Shown piece by piece: positions 1 to 9,800 of a stretch of DNA of 64,000 nt. The position numbers and the translations under genes were made by a program. Positions within the stretch are counted from its first letter, which is position 1; every line of letters starts with the position of its first letter. This DNA comes from a virus. The notes beneath the pieces were generated by a model, which did no database searches, was not told the DNA's origin, and saw nothing but the letters and a program-made list of their open reading frames with translations. The stretch lies in IMG/VR virus record IMGVR_UViG_3300042502_000594, positions 1-64,000 of that record; one strand, given 5' to 3'.

Positions 1-895
1 CAGCTTCCACCCCTGCCTCTTTAGTAGGCGCAACCTCTACCTTAGGCTCTTCAAACAGTTTGGCTAGTCTTTCACGGCGGTCTGGTTTACCCTTAGGCGC
101 TTCCTTGACCTCGGATACTAGTTTCTGTTCGGTTTTTGGAGTATAATCAGAAAATTTCTTACCCTCTATAATTGCGCCGCCATCAGTAATTATGCGAACA
201 CCAAAGCTTCCATAACCAATAACGCGACCGTCAAATTCTTCAACATCTCTTCCAAAGTTAGATGACTTGGTTATGGTTGCTCTCTTGCCACCAAACCTTT
301 CGTTCTTTGTTGCTATTTCATCAAGCGTGTTTGCATAGTCAATAATTGCCTGTTCAGACATACCGCGCAGATCAATCTTTTCCCCTTCAAATACGCGGCC
401 TATCTTTCTCAAAGCATCCGTCAAGTTGTTTGATAAAGTTTTTCTTCTTCCAGCAGCAGTACTAACTCCCTTAGATTGTACGTACTTAGTCTTTATGTCT
501 GGATCAACACCTATTTGACTCTGAAGATTATCAAAGCCTCCTTGGTTAAATAACAGATTTTCAGAAGGCTTAAAGTTTGTTTTTATATCATCGTTAAAGA
601 CGGGTTCGGTTTTTACTTCAGGCTTTGTCTCTGGAGCTTTCTCTTTTTTAGCCAGAGCTACTTTTTCTACTTGAGGGGCAGCAGGCTTGGCCGCCTCTAC
701 CTTCAAATACCCATTATCAGTAAGCCACTTTGTTACGCTGTCGATATCCGCCTTACCGCCCGACTGCTGAAACTTAGACATCAAATCAGTAAGCGCAGGG
801 GTATAGTTCATGTGCGCGGCAAGTGACTCCTTAGAGCCAAACACCTTACCGGCATCTTTTCCTGTCTTGGGTATATATACGCAGCCTTTTGCCAT
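1..895 (-). CDS. Large hypothetical late protein, N-terminal part (runs off window)
   Basis: An open frame starts at ATG 895-893 and stays open to base 1, giving at least 298 residues. The protein begins MAKGCIYIPKTG and has a Lys/Pro/Glu-rich linker around residues 70-100. A compact mixed section follows around residues 160-250, then another charged Lys/Glu region runs to the window edge. I recognise no domain. It is the last visible gene of the minus-strand late operon, directly after the 63-residue gene and downstream of the internal virion proteins, so a virion or ejection role is inferred from position only. It could be the front part of the gene cut off at the right window edge (62596-64000), since both are on the same strand and run in the same direction. 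Confidence 0.8.
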   Translation of the reverse strand, partial: MAKGCVYIPKTGKDAGKVFGSKESLAAHMNYTPALTDLMSKFQQSGGKADIDSVTKWLTDNGYLKVEAAKPAAPQVEKVALAKKEKAPETKPEVKTEPVFNDDIKTNFKPSENLLFNQGGFDNLQSQIGVDPDIKTKYVQSKGVSTAAGRRKTLSNNLTDALRKIGRVFEGEKIDLRGMSEQAIIDYANTLDEIATKNERFGGKRATITKSSNFGRDVEEFDGRVIGYGSFGVRIITDGGAIIEGKKFSDYTPKTEQKLVSEVKEAPKGKPDRRERLAKLFEEPKVEVAPTKEAGVEA

Positions 896-897
896 TA

Positions 898-1089
898 CTA
901 CTTATCAGTTTTTTGTTGATTATCAAAGTCGGGAAGGGTCTTCACAAACTCGTCAATGCACTCGTGGCACCCCTCGTTTAGCTTCTTCTTTACCCAGTTA
1001 ACCTTGTTTTTAGGCACGATAGCCATGATCCCCTTGGTGGAGAATATCGCAATTTCTTCGCCTTCGACTTCTACTAGTTTCTTTTCCAT
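898..1089 (-). CDS. Small conserved-looking hypothetical protein, 63 aa
   Basis: ATG at 1089-1087 overlaps the TAA of the upstream 1208-residue gene (TAATG-type overlap), indicating translational coupling. The stop lies two bases before the start of the next gene. The sequence has a basic middle (KNKVNWVKKKLNEG) and a CHEC pair near residue 42, followed by an acidic tail. No signal peptide or membrane segment is seen. The function is unknown. It sits between two large internal virion-type proteins, so it may be a minor virion component or assembly factor. Confidence 0.75.
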   Translation of the reverse strand: MEKKLVEVEGEEIAIFSTKGIMAIVPKNKVNWVKKKLNEGCHECIDEFVKTLPDFDNQQKTDK

Positions 1090-4000
1090 TAAGTTACAGG
1101 TACTAAATTGCCATACTGATCGGGAGCGTAATTTACGCCATTTATCGTTACGACTTCACTTCTGTTGTTAGAATATGTTTGTTGAACAGGCATCCCGTAC
1201 TGCGGCTGTTGGTAAGGGTTTTGGAAAGTCTGCTGAGCAGGTGGCTGAAGTGCCGGGTTGGACTGGGTCTGTTGCAAGAACTGCTGTGGTTGCTGTTGCA
1301 TACCGCCTCCAATCATTCCCAATCCCTTTGTTGCCTGTCCCAACGTCTTGTTTATTCCACCCATTCTCATGGACATCTTCTGTGCCGTACTTAACTTGTC
1401 TCCGGCAGCAAACGTCTTGGCTGCGCCAGCAGAAGTACCCGCGCTAACTGCCATGCCCGCTATCGTTCCGACAGCGCTTATTAAATCGCCCGCCTGAGAC
1501 AGCTTGCTTGTGTGCTTAGACGGATCGTAATTTTTTGCATCAATCCCACCTATTTGGTTGATTGCTCCACCGGCCATTCCAACCGCTCCCGCTATGGGAG
1601 CTGTCACAGGAATAACCTTAAGGGCCGTGCCTGCAAGTTTTCCAGCGAAGTTGCCCGCCTCGTCGAACTTATCATTTGAGTACTGGTCCTCGTCTATGAT
1701 ATCCTGCATGGACTTTATGCCAGCCACGTTGCCTATGGTTGACAGCTGAGTGTCAACAATGGTAAGCCCGACATCCTTAAGCGTCTTCCAGAAACCTCCC
1801 TTCTTAGCTTTGAGGTTCGGCTCCTTTCCGGTGTAGCCTATCTTTCCACCCAACACCTCGATGTCTATACCGCCGTTCTCGTGGCTTTTTCCCTTGAACT
1901 CTGTTACGATGTCCCACTTACCGCCGGGGATGAAGCCCATTCTCATGCCATGTTCGGCTTTCTTAGTTCCGGGAGGACACTTGATTTCTACGCTGCCTTC
2001 ATCAACCATTTTGTCAATGTCTGCTGCGGTAATTACATTCTCACCAAGCGCCTGCTTCATCAGTGTCTCCATCTCATTGAGACCGCCCTCTTTGTTCTGT
2101 GAGCGCATCTCATCGAGCTTGGCGGTAACGTCAGCAATTTGCTGTTCAGACATTGTGCCTGTGCCGGTCTCGTTTTGCTGAACCTCGTTTTCAAACAACG
2201 CCTGTTCGAGGTTGTTTATTTCGGATATTCTTGTGGGCGCAGCTTGTGTTTTAGGAGCTTCTAGGGCGGCTAGTTCTGCGTCGTATTTAGCATTGATTTC
2301 TTGTCTTCTTTGTTCTCTTTCTTTTCTGTCTTGTTCGTTTTTTGCAATCCTCTCTTTGTCTTCTTTTGTTGGATTTTCTTCATCTATAAGAGGATAAAGC
2401 CTTTCTACGTTTTCAGGTTTATTTAATTCTTCTTTTCTTCTTTCTTCTATTTCTTCCCTTTGTGCTTGAAGTACTCCACCTGCTTGAGTCGTTTCTGTGC
2501 CTGCGCCTTGGATAACCCTGGCTTGGATAGGTTCTTGCCCGACTCCGACTTGACCTGGTAGCCCTTGGATGTTTTCTTGATCATATATTGCTTGTTTTTG
2601 CTGTTCTAATTGATCGGCGAACATGGCGTTAACCTCGTCCTCCAACTGCTTAATCTCCGCGTCTTTTTGCTCATCTGGTATTCTAAGCTTCTTCATTCTC
2701 TCCTGCTCCTTCTTCATCAGGGCGGCTTGTTGTGCGAGGGCGAAGGCTTGGTTTTGCTTTTCGCGACTCATGCCCTTCCACGCACTGTGAGAACTCATAG
2801 CATCGAAAACCTCAGTTGCTTCATTGAAATCTTTTAAGTCTTCTTTATTTCCTATTTTGTCGGCAGCAGTTCCGCGCTCAGTCAACATGTCTCTTCTGTC
2901 AACCATCTCACGCATTACCTCTTGTTGTACAGGGCTTTTAGGAGTTGGTCTAGAGAACACGGATAGTCCTCCACCCGCTATCAATCCGCCTAATATGGCG
3001 TCTGTGTATGCCTCTCCATTAAACGTATCATTAAAATACTCTCGTTTTCCAACCGCGTTTATTGTTTCTTTTCCTACATCTTCCCCCACTTGACCAAGCA
3101 ATTCTTCTCCCGCTTCTTTTACAGCGGTTTTAGCATAAGTTATTCCCGACTCAGGCACAGCCTTAAGTGCGTTTTTCAAAGATAATTTTGCAGCCTCTTT
3201 TATTGGAAGCCCTGATTTAACTCCAGATTTAAGTCCTTGTATAACGCTTTTTCTAAAAGCACTAGGTTGAAAGTATTTAACATCGGGGATAATTGATTCG
3301 ATAAGTGCTGTTTGAGCGGCTAAAAACGAACCTGCTACAGCCGCCTCTTGCGGAGACATCCCCGCATCAAGAGCCTCTTGGTAGTAGTCTGCTTCACTAG
3401 TCAAAAAAGCAGTTCCAAATGTGGCTGCCGATTGGCCAAGCGACGTTGCCCCGCCTAGCGAGCCTCCCGCAGCAAATAAAGCTGCCGACCCTATTGCGTT
3501 ACCTCCAACAACTGCAAGTCGAGCGGTAAATGGAAGGTCGGACATATTCTTGCCCTGGGGTAATGGTGCGCCAAATTCACGATCTAAATCAGACTTTTGA
3601 CCTGATACCATGTCGTACATCTGGTCGGACCAGTCGTAATCCGTGTCACCGACTAAATCACCAAGAACCTTAGGAACTTGAGCCACGCTTAATACACCAT
3701 TCGCTACAGCACCTCCGATTCCCTTAAAAAACTCGACAGTATTACCGTCTCCTGCTTGAAGGGCTTCGAATCGGCGCAACTTAGCCTCCTCATCTACCAT
3801 TTCGGTTCCTGCAATTTTTCCATATTGCAGTTTATTCTGAGCGTATACAGCCGAGGTGCCTAGCAGTGAATTTCTCTTCTTTTCGTACTTGCCGTACAAA
3901 TCATTTAATTGAGCTTTCTGCTCATCTGTTACAGCTATTTTTTGAAGCTCATCAATTTGATTTGATACTTGACCTAGCTCCCATTCCTTAGCATCATAAA

Positions 4001-4715
4001 ACTCTCCTACAGCTTCAGATTCAACTTGTCTTAAAAACTTTTCATCTTGATCTGTTCTATCGGCCTTTGGTTTCGCTTTTAAAGCCTTGTATTTTTCTTT
4101 ATAAGTATCACTTTTACTAGAACCAACAAGCTCCAAATAATCTAAGTAATTACTTGTAATATCTGCTGCATATTCATTGGATTCACCCGGCGTTGGCATC
4201 TTATAAATATCCTTATCGCCAATAACAGAATTAAAAATAGCCTTGCTTTTCTGTGAGTTTTTAGCAACGATAATAGGATCAGCGAATTTAGGTGCGCTAA
4301 TCTCATCGGGCTTTTCTTCAACGTCAACCTCAAAGTATTTAGACGTGGGAATCTTGGCTTTCTTTTCAGCCGCCTTTTGCTCCTGCTCTTGTTGAAAACT
4401 CGTCTTTAATGGGACTTGGGTTTCGCTTGCAGAGTTTACAATCTTCTCAGTTATTTTTTGCCCAAAGCTCGGCGCAGAAGGCTGACCAGGCTGCCCGACA
4501 GGCGCTGAAGAGTCTGTAGGTACTTTTTTTTTTGAAGGGGAGAAGTATTCATTGTAAAAATCATCAGACCCTTTAGTGGTCAGTTGATTATCTACCATGA
4601 ATTTATGAAGTTGAGCCGACTTGTTTGGGTCGGAGTATTCAGACAAAAATGTAGCCTCGTCCTTTTGGGTGAGACCATTGTCTTTCATGAACTTGTATAT
4701 TGGGTTAATCTCCAT
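1089..4715 (-). CDS. Large internal virion / ejection-type protein, 1208 aa
   Basis: The N-terminus carries two tandem copies of a ~33-residue motif (IYKFMKDNGLTQKDE and LHKFMVDNQLTTKGSDD, residues ~6-70) of a kind found at the start of large Bacteroidota phage virion proteins. A Pro/Lys linker follows. Residues ~395-500 are Gly/Ala-rich and hydrophobic, long Gln/Glu coiled-coil stretches run over ~620-850, and a KSHENGG motif occurs near residue 955. A second Gly/Ala-rich region (~1030-1150) precedes a Gln-rich tail (QQQPQQFLQQTQ). Size, Ala/Gly-rich segments and position after the tail genes fit an internal protein that is ejected to form a channel through the envelope, as in podoviruses. 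That role is inferred. The start overlaps the upstream gene's stop. Confidence 0.7.
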   Translation of the reverse strand: MEINPIYKFMKDNGLTQKDEATFLSEYSDPNKSAQLHKFMVDNQLTTKGSDDFYNEYFSPSKKKVPTDSSAPVGQPGQPSAPSFGQKITEKIVNSASETQVPLKTSFQQEQEQKAAEKKAKIPTSKYFEVDVEEKPDEISAPKFADPIIVAKNSQKSKAIFNSVIGDKDIYKMPTPGESNEYAADITSNYLDYLELVGSSKSDTYKEKYKALKAKPKADRTDQDEKFLRQVESEAVGEFYDAKEWELGQVSNQIDELQKIAVTDEQKAQLNDLYGKYEKKRNSLLGTSAVYAQNKLQYGKIAGTEMVDEEAKLRRFEALQAGDGNTVEFFKGIGGAVANGVLSVAQVPKVLGDLVGDTDYDWSDQMYDMVSGQKSDLDREFGAPLPQGKNMSDLPFTARLAVVGGNAIGSAALFAAGGSLGGATSLGQSAATFGTAFLTSEADYYQEALDAGMSPQEAAVAGSFLAAQTALIESIIPDVKYFQPSAFRKSVIQGLKSGVKSGLPIKEAAKLSLKNALKAVPESGITYAKTAVKEAGEELLGQVGEDVGKETINAVGKREYFNDTFNGEAYTDAILGGLIAGGGLSVFSRPTPKSPVQQEVMREMVDRRDMLTERGTAADKIGNKEDLKDFNEATEVFDAMSSHSAWKGMSREKQNQAFALAQQAALMKKEQERMKKLRIPDEQKDAEIKQLEDEVNAMFADQLEQQKQAIYDQENIQGLPGQVGVGQEPIQARVIQGAGTETTQAGGVLQAQREEIEERRKEELNKPENVERLYPLIDEENPTKEDKERIAKNEQDRKEREQRRQEINAKYDAELAALEAPKTQAAPTRISEINNLEQALFENEVQQNETGTGTMSEQQIADVTAKLDEMRSQNKEGGLNEMETLMKQALGENVITAADIDKMVDEGSVEIKCPPGTKKAEHGMRMGFIPGGKWDIVTEFKGKSHENGGIDIEVLGGKIGYTGKEPNLKAKKGGFWKTLKDVGLTIVDTQLSTIGNVAGIKSMQDIIDEDQYSNDKFDEAGNFAGKLAGTALKVIPVTAPIAGAVGMAGGAINQIGGIDAKNYDPSKHTSKLSQAGDLISAVGTIAGMAVSAGTSAGAAKTFAAGDKLSTAQKMSMRMGGINKTLGQATKGLGMIGGGMQQQPQQFLQQTQSNPALQPPAQQTFQNPYQQPQYGMPVQQTYSNNRSEVVTINGVNYAPDQYGNLVPVT

Positions 4716-5929
4716 TAGAATCCTCCTTGTGGTACGCCTGTAAATGTTTTTCCTGTAGAGGTAGTTACACCAGTTCTTGTTCTAAACTCATCAAATACAT
4801 TGGGATATCCTTGAGCATCAAAGTTACCCTTGTTTTTATCGTAGTCAACCTCTAGTTGAATTTGCTTAACGAGTTTGCTTCCGTCTGGCTGAACCTCTTC
4901 TATTGTTCCATAACCAACCGCAGCTACAGCGCCTCCTGGCTTCAAGTAAAATCCGTCAGCAGGGACAAAATTCATAACAGGGCTTCCTTTATCATCGTAA
5001 ACATAAACGGGCTTTGTCTTACCAAGAGCTATCTTGTTAATTCCATAAGACTGATCCCACTTTGGGTTGGTCTCTTTGGTTTGTCCAGTAATTAGAACAT
5101 CGGGTTCTTTTTTAGGACCGCCGTCGGATCCGCTTTTAGAACCGCCACCTGCCGGCACTTGTCTATCTTCTTTTGCCGGGTATCTCTTTTGACCCTCGGT
5201 GGCAACCCTTTCAGCAAACGCCATCTCGTCTTCACCATCTTTCTTGAGTGATTCAAACACGTCCTGCCCGGATGGGTCGTTCATGATAAAGTCCAAAACT
5301 AAGCCTCTGTGGGCCTCTTTGTTCCGAGATGTAATCTTTAATCTTCCTTTATCTACAACCTCTTCCTTTGGAATTGTGTTGTCTATAAAGTCTATCATGT
5401 TGTAGTTGATCTTGAACGGATTGGACTCGGTACGCATCTTTGCCCTTTCCTGTGGTGTCTTGTTGGGGTCGGCGTAGTCTTTGAGCCATTTAGTAGCGTG
5501 GTCTTTATTGTACTTGTTGGCCTTGTCTTGGTTGAGTACGTTAAAGGACTGGTTAGAATACGCTTCGTTGTCCTTCGCCGCCGATGTGGTCCTGCGAATG
5601 TTAGCCTCTAGCTCCTTCATCTTACGCATCAATGAAGGGTCCATGTTGCCTGGGTCTATGCCCTTTGCCCTAAGGTCTATGATAAAGTCGTTGTACTCGT
5701 TAACGGCCTTGTTCACGTACTCAAAGTCTGACTGCCACACGTCGCCTGGGTCCTCTAAAAGGGCGTTCCAAGTCTGTTGCTGTTTCTTTAACTCTTCCTG
5801 CTTTTTTTTACGCTCGGCTATAATATCCTTTTGGATATTATACATTTGGTTGTAAAAACCAGACGTGTTAAAGACGGTAGCTTCACCACCACCTTCTGGA
5901 CCTACTCTTCCTTGGCTTGCTACTTCCAT
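4715..5929 (-). CDS. Putative internal virion protein, 404 aa
   Basis: ATG at 5929-5927; its TAA overlaps the next gene's ATG. Residues ~30-150 are strongly charged and predicted coiled coil (IIAERKKKQEELKKQQQ). A flexible Gly/Ser/Pro/Lys section lies around 250-280 and a more globular C-terminal part ends in TGKTFTGVPQGGF. No enzyme motif is recognised. The gene sits between the tail hub cluster and the 1208-residue ejection-type protein, so a structural or internal virion role is likely. The exact family is not identified. Confidence 0.65.
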   Translation of the reverse strand: MEVASQGRVGPEGGGEATVFNTSGFYNQMYNIQKDIIAERKKKQEELKKQQQTWNALLEDPGDVWQSDFEYVNKAVNEYNDFIIDLRAKGIDPGNMDPSLMRKMKELEANIRRTTSAAKDNEAYSNQSFNVLNQDKANKYNKDHATKWLKDYADPNKTPQERAKMRTESNPFKINYNMIDFIDNTIPKEEVVDKGRLKITSRNKEAHRGLVLDFIMNDPSGQDVFESLKKDGEDEMAFAERVATEGQKRYPAKEDRQVPAGGGSKSGSDGGPKKEPDVLITGQTKETNPKWDQSYGINKIALGKTKPVYVYDDKGSPVMNFVPADGFYLKPGGAVAAVGYGTIEEVQPDGSKLVKQIQLEVDYDKNKGNFDAQGYPNVFDEFRTRTGVTTSTGKTFTGVPQGGF

Positions 5930-5932
5930 TTT

Positions 5933-6823
5933 TTAATATATCGGATTGTTTAAATCGCTATCTGGGCTATTAAAGAAACCAGAACTAAAATTGCTTCCCG
6001 TGTATCCGCTTGGAGCTTGTGGTACTACGGGTTGATAATAGTCCCACACGCTTGGGTTTTTACCCATCATTCCGCCCATACCAAAAAAATCGCCGTACAT
6101 TGGCGCTGAAGGATTAGTCATGGATGGTTGATTTGCTATTGAAAAAGGCAATGGATCAACCGATGGGGTTGGTACTTGAGAATTTTTATCAAGAGAACCT
6201 TCGACACCACCTGGTGTACTCCCAATTTTTCCAAACAACTGTGATGCGGCATCAGTTCCCAAGAACTGAACAGCCGCCTGAGTCAATCCTTGTAGTCCGC
6301 CCATCCTGTTTTGCATAGAGGCCCCCTTCATTGCCGCAGCTGCTGCCGCTCTTTGGTTCCAGTCTAACTGCCTGTCGGCGGTAACCTTGTCTTGATAAGC
6401 AGCCATAGTGTTTAGGGCTGACTGCAATGTTTGTTGGCGCTTATTGTAGTCCTGAGCGGCAGCCGCACCTAGTTTTAATTGGCCTTCTTGACCAGCTTCC
6501 CCTAACTGAGTAATTACGCCTAACAGGTCTTGTGCCGACGTGGCCGCCTTCGATGCCCTACCAGCAGTTTTAGCGTTCTCTTGGTCTATCATGTACTGCA
6601 TATAGGTCTGCCCCGCCATTTCGCGTGGACGAGCAACATCCTCAGCAATACCCAGAGCCCTGTTGGCGCTGTCTGGTATTTCATACGCAACGCGAGGCCC
6701 GAGCGCTTGCTGCATCTTCTCAGCTTCTTTACCCTGCTTTCTGGCTGTGCCCATTTGAAGAAGGCCAGGACCTAATTGCACTAAAGAAGAAACTAACTGT
6801 GGGGTTAACCAACTCATATCCAT
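5933..6823 (-). CDS. Putative internal virion protein, Ala/Gln-rich, ~296 aa
   Basis: The frame extends to a TTG at 6832, but ATG 6823-6821 (MDMSWLTP) or ATG 6817-6815 is the more likely start. The first ~160 residues are Ala/Gln/Gly-rich and helical (QLGPGLLQMGTARKQGKEAE; AAAAAAMKGASMQNRMGG). The last ~100 residues are Pro/Ser/Asn-rich and probably disordered. This pattern resembles podovirus ejection proteins such as T7 gp14 or P22 gp7-like types, but I see no decisive motif. A TAAATTTG element lies just upstream (6837-6830) inside the end of the preceding gene and may be a promoter. Confidence 0.65.
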   Translation of the reverse strand: MDMSWLTPQLVSSLVQLGPGLLQMGTARKQGKEAEKMQQALGPRVAYEIPDSANRALGIAEDVARPREMAGQTYMQYMIDQENAKTAGRASKAATSAQDLLGVITQLGEAGQEGQLKLGAAAAQDYNKRQQTLQSALNTMAAYQDKVTADRQLDWNQRAAAAAAMKGASMQNRMGGLQGLTQAAVQFLGTDAASQLFGKIGSTPGGVEGSLDKNSQVPTPSVDPLPFSIANQPSMTNPSAPMYGDFFGMGGMMGKNPSVWDYYQPVVPQAPSGYTGSNFSSGFFNSPDSDLNNPIY

Positions 6824-6829
6824 AGCTCG

Positions 6830-6837
6830 CAAATTTA
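6830..6837 (-). promoter_or_regulatory. Possible promoter -7 element (TAAATTTG)
   Basis: On the minus strand the octamer TAAATTTG matches the Bacteroidota -7 consensus TAnnTTTG, 7 bases before ATG 6823. It overlaps the stop codon of the tail hub gene. No clear TTTG -33 box was identified, so this is weak. It could give separate expression of the internal virion proteins. Confidence 0.3.
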
Positions 6838-9800
6838 AGATAAAACACCCTTAATTCCAACAGAGAAAAGAACAGAACCTTCACCCGACGATCCTGGCGC
6901 TGCTGGGTCATAACTCAACGTGTGGGTCAAGGCGTTTGCTCTTACGTCTTCTCCATTTAATAAAACCTTTTCACTCAAGTACCATGTGCCCTCCACGTTG
7001 TACGTGTTGGGCTCCAACCCTACTAACTCAACGTCAGTGGTGTTCGGTCCTGAGCTATAAACAGGGTTGTCAATAATCCCTGTGTATATGTTCTTGTCTT
7101 CCTGTACAATTGTAATGGTCTCACCAGCGAGCGAGGATTGGTTGCCGTTCAGTGTCCATGTGTTTGAACTGGTAAAGCTCACGTTTCCTGAAACAAAGAA
7201 GCGAGGATCGTACAGGTTCTTACGGTAGTTTGTCTTACCATATCCCTCATACATTCCAAGCAAGTTCTCGGTCATGATGGTCTTCATTCCGAGCGGGTAG
7301 TTCCTGTTCGGCTCTGATGATGCATCAACCGCGAACTTGTCGTCCGAAATCAAGGTTATATCTTGATAACGCTTTAATAGTAAAGGATTTTCGTTTGATA
7401 CAAACTTGACCTTCTGAATGAATGAATCTCCGTGGAACGTCCACTCGCCGTCTTGGTTGTGGAGATAGAGCTGATTGTTCTCTCCCCAACCAACTAGCGT
7501 CTGACCAAGGTTACAGAACAGGGCAAAGTTGTAGTCGTAGGTTGAACGCCATCTCATGTTTACATAGTCAAACACTACATGATCGTTGTAGTAAACATAC
7601 CTAGACCGCTTTATTGTAGCTGTGTCTGCGAATATTGTATAAAATATTGGGTCGGGACCAACGCTAATAGTGTCCCCGGTAATTCCTGTAACATTTCCAG
7701 TATACAATGAAGTTCCTAACTCTATATCAACTATTTCAATGAAGTCGCCTAATTGATATTGAGTCCCATCGTTTGAGATGAAAAACTCGTCATCATAATC
7801 AATCTGGTTAGGGTTTGTCTCCGTTCCTATAAGGTCGAGTTCTTGAAGTTTAAATGCAAATCCAACCTCTCCAACAGTCTCGTTAATGTAAGTCCTTACC
7901 ATCGGGCTTGGGCTGTCGTTGTAAGCCTTGGCAAGCGCTTTAGTCTTTGTTCTGAACTTGTAGTCCTTTCCTGTGTCGGGATCTATCTCGCTGACCACCA
8001 TTTGACCGTTTCCTCCTGAGTAAATAAACACCCCAGAGTTGTTGTCGAAGTACATCACGGATCCGTTTGGAAGAAGGGCGGTCGCCCCTGCGTCAGTACA
8101 CCCGAACAGACTCTTGTAGTCAAACCACGACGCAAACGTCTTGTTAGAAACACGAACAGTTGAGTCTGATCCCACCTCGTTTGGATAGAACTGGATGTAA
8201 ATAGAGTTCTCTCTCTTTGGTTGTAGACACTTCAAGGTCTTACCCTCGCGGCCTGACATATACGTCCTAACAATCTCCCCGTAAAGAGGGTTCATGTCCT
8301 CGATGTTTGTGTTGTCGAGGGCGAATGAAGAGAGTCCGTTTATCTGCGTCCCAAGCACGAAGGATTCGGAGTGGATAGACGACGCCCTGCGGTGAACCAT
8401 CTTGGCGTTTTGGTCCTCGATCCTGAGCCTGCCGTCGTTGTGTATGTCGCTTGGGAAGTAGTCTGAATAGTTAAAGTCTTCTATGAAATAATATATAATG
8501 GACCTACCTCCGCCAAAACCGGAATAACTGTTCCTCTGCCTCAAGTAAACGTCACCGTAGTTTATTTGGTAAAACGCGGCGGTGGTGCTGACAAGGTTGT
8601 CAACTACTTGGTCTTGACCGTTAAGCGTAACATAAGCAATCGTTATGTCGGTTCCTATGGCGCTTAATGTTATCGTGGTTATGTTCCTGATACTGTCATA
8701 AATAGCCGAAGTTACATCGGTTGTGTCTTGATCAATAGAACCATCACCATAGTAAATAGTGGCAGGCCATCCAGTTGTTCCGTTTAATTGGCTCTGATCC
8801 CCGCTCATGTAAAAATATTCAACCGCAGGCTCGGTGTCTATCTGTATGTAATACTGAACAGGAGAACCATGAGACCTATCCTCAGTGTGTGGATTTTTTA
8901 TCTGAATAGCCTCTGTTATGTCTTTCCACGTAGAAACAAACACGTTCCCGGTGTCGTCCACAGATGGTCTTGGGGTATAAATCTCAAGCTCTTGTCCGAA
9001 TATTTTACTAGTGGAGGCCGTGAAATCATCACCAATAGAAATCATTTCAGCTTGAAACAAGTTAGTGTATATAACCGTTCTACCAGACTCCACGCCAACC
9101 TCTACGATGTCCAATTCAAGGTATGGCAAATATTGTAGGTAGTATGCGTTAGACCTCTTGAATCGCAACTTGTCACCCACCTTAATCTCGTGCCTAATGT
9201 TAGCCCCCTTGTTATTGGTCACATAGTAGTTGTCAAGATATATCTTGTAACGACTGTTTCCTGAGTCAAGGACCACAGATGCCTGGTAAGCTGCCGTTCC
9301 GTTGTTTAGGTTTGTTATATACTGTCCAAAGCTCAATATCTCGGTTGCCGGTTTTGCCACTATCCAATACTTAGTAGCCCAAACTGGTGGCACGTGATTT
9401 ATTGCAATTTTGGGGATTACAGTAAACGGGTTTTTAAAATCGTTAAGCGCTCCTGATTGGGATATGTCATAGAACCATGGAACAAACAAGTTCATAGAGT
9501 CGACGGTGTAAACCGTGCTGTCCCTATATGCTCTGTCTCCATAAACGATCCCAAACTCATGAGTTGCCCCAACCTTTAGGCTTGGGGTAACGCCCGTTAC
9601 CTTGTCGTAGTCTAATGTTCTTGAAGACCAATTAGAGCCATAAGGTAAGTTTCCATTTATGGACTGCAATCCCCCTCCTCCTTGGTACCCGAAAGGACTA
9701 TTCTCCCATTTAGCCATCCTGTTTGATTCAATCGTTCCTGATCCAACCGTCCCCGAATAAGTAAAGTCACCAAGAACCCAAGTGTAAGACCCGTTTGTTA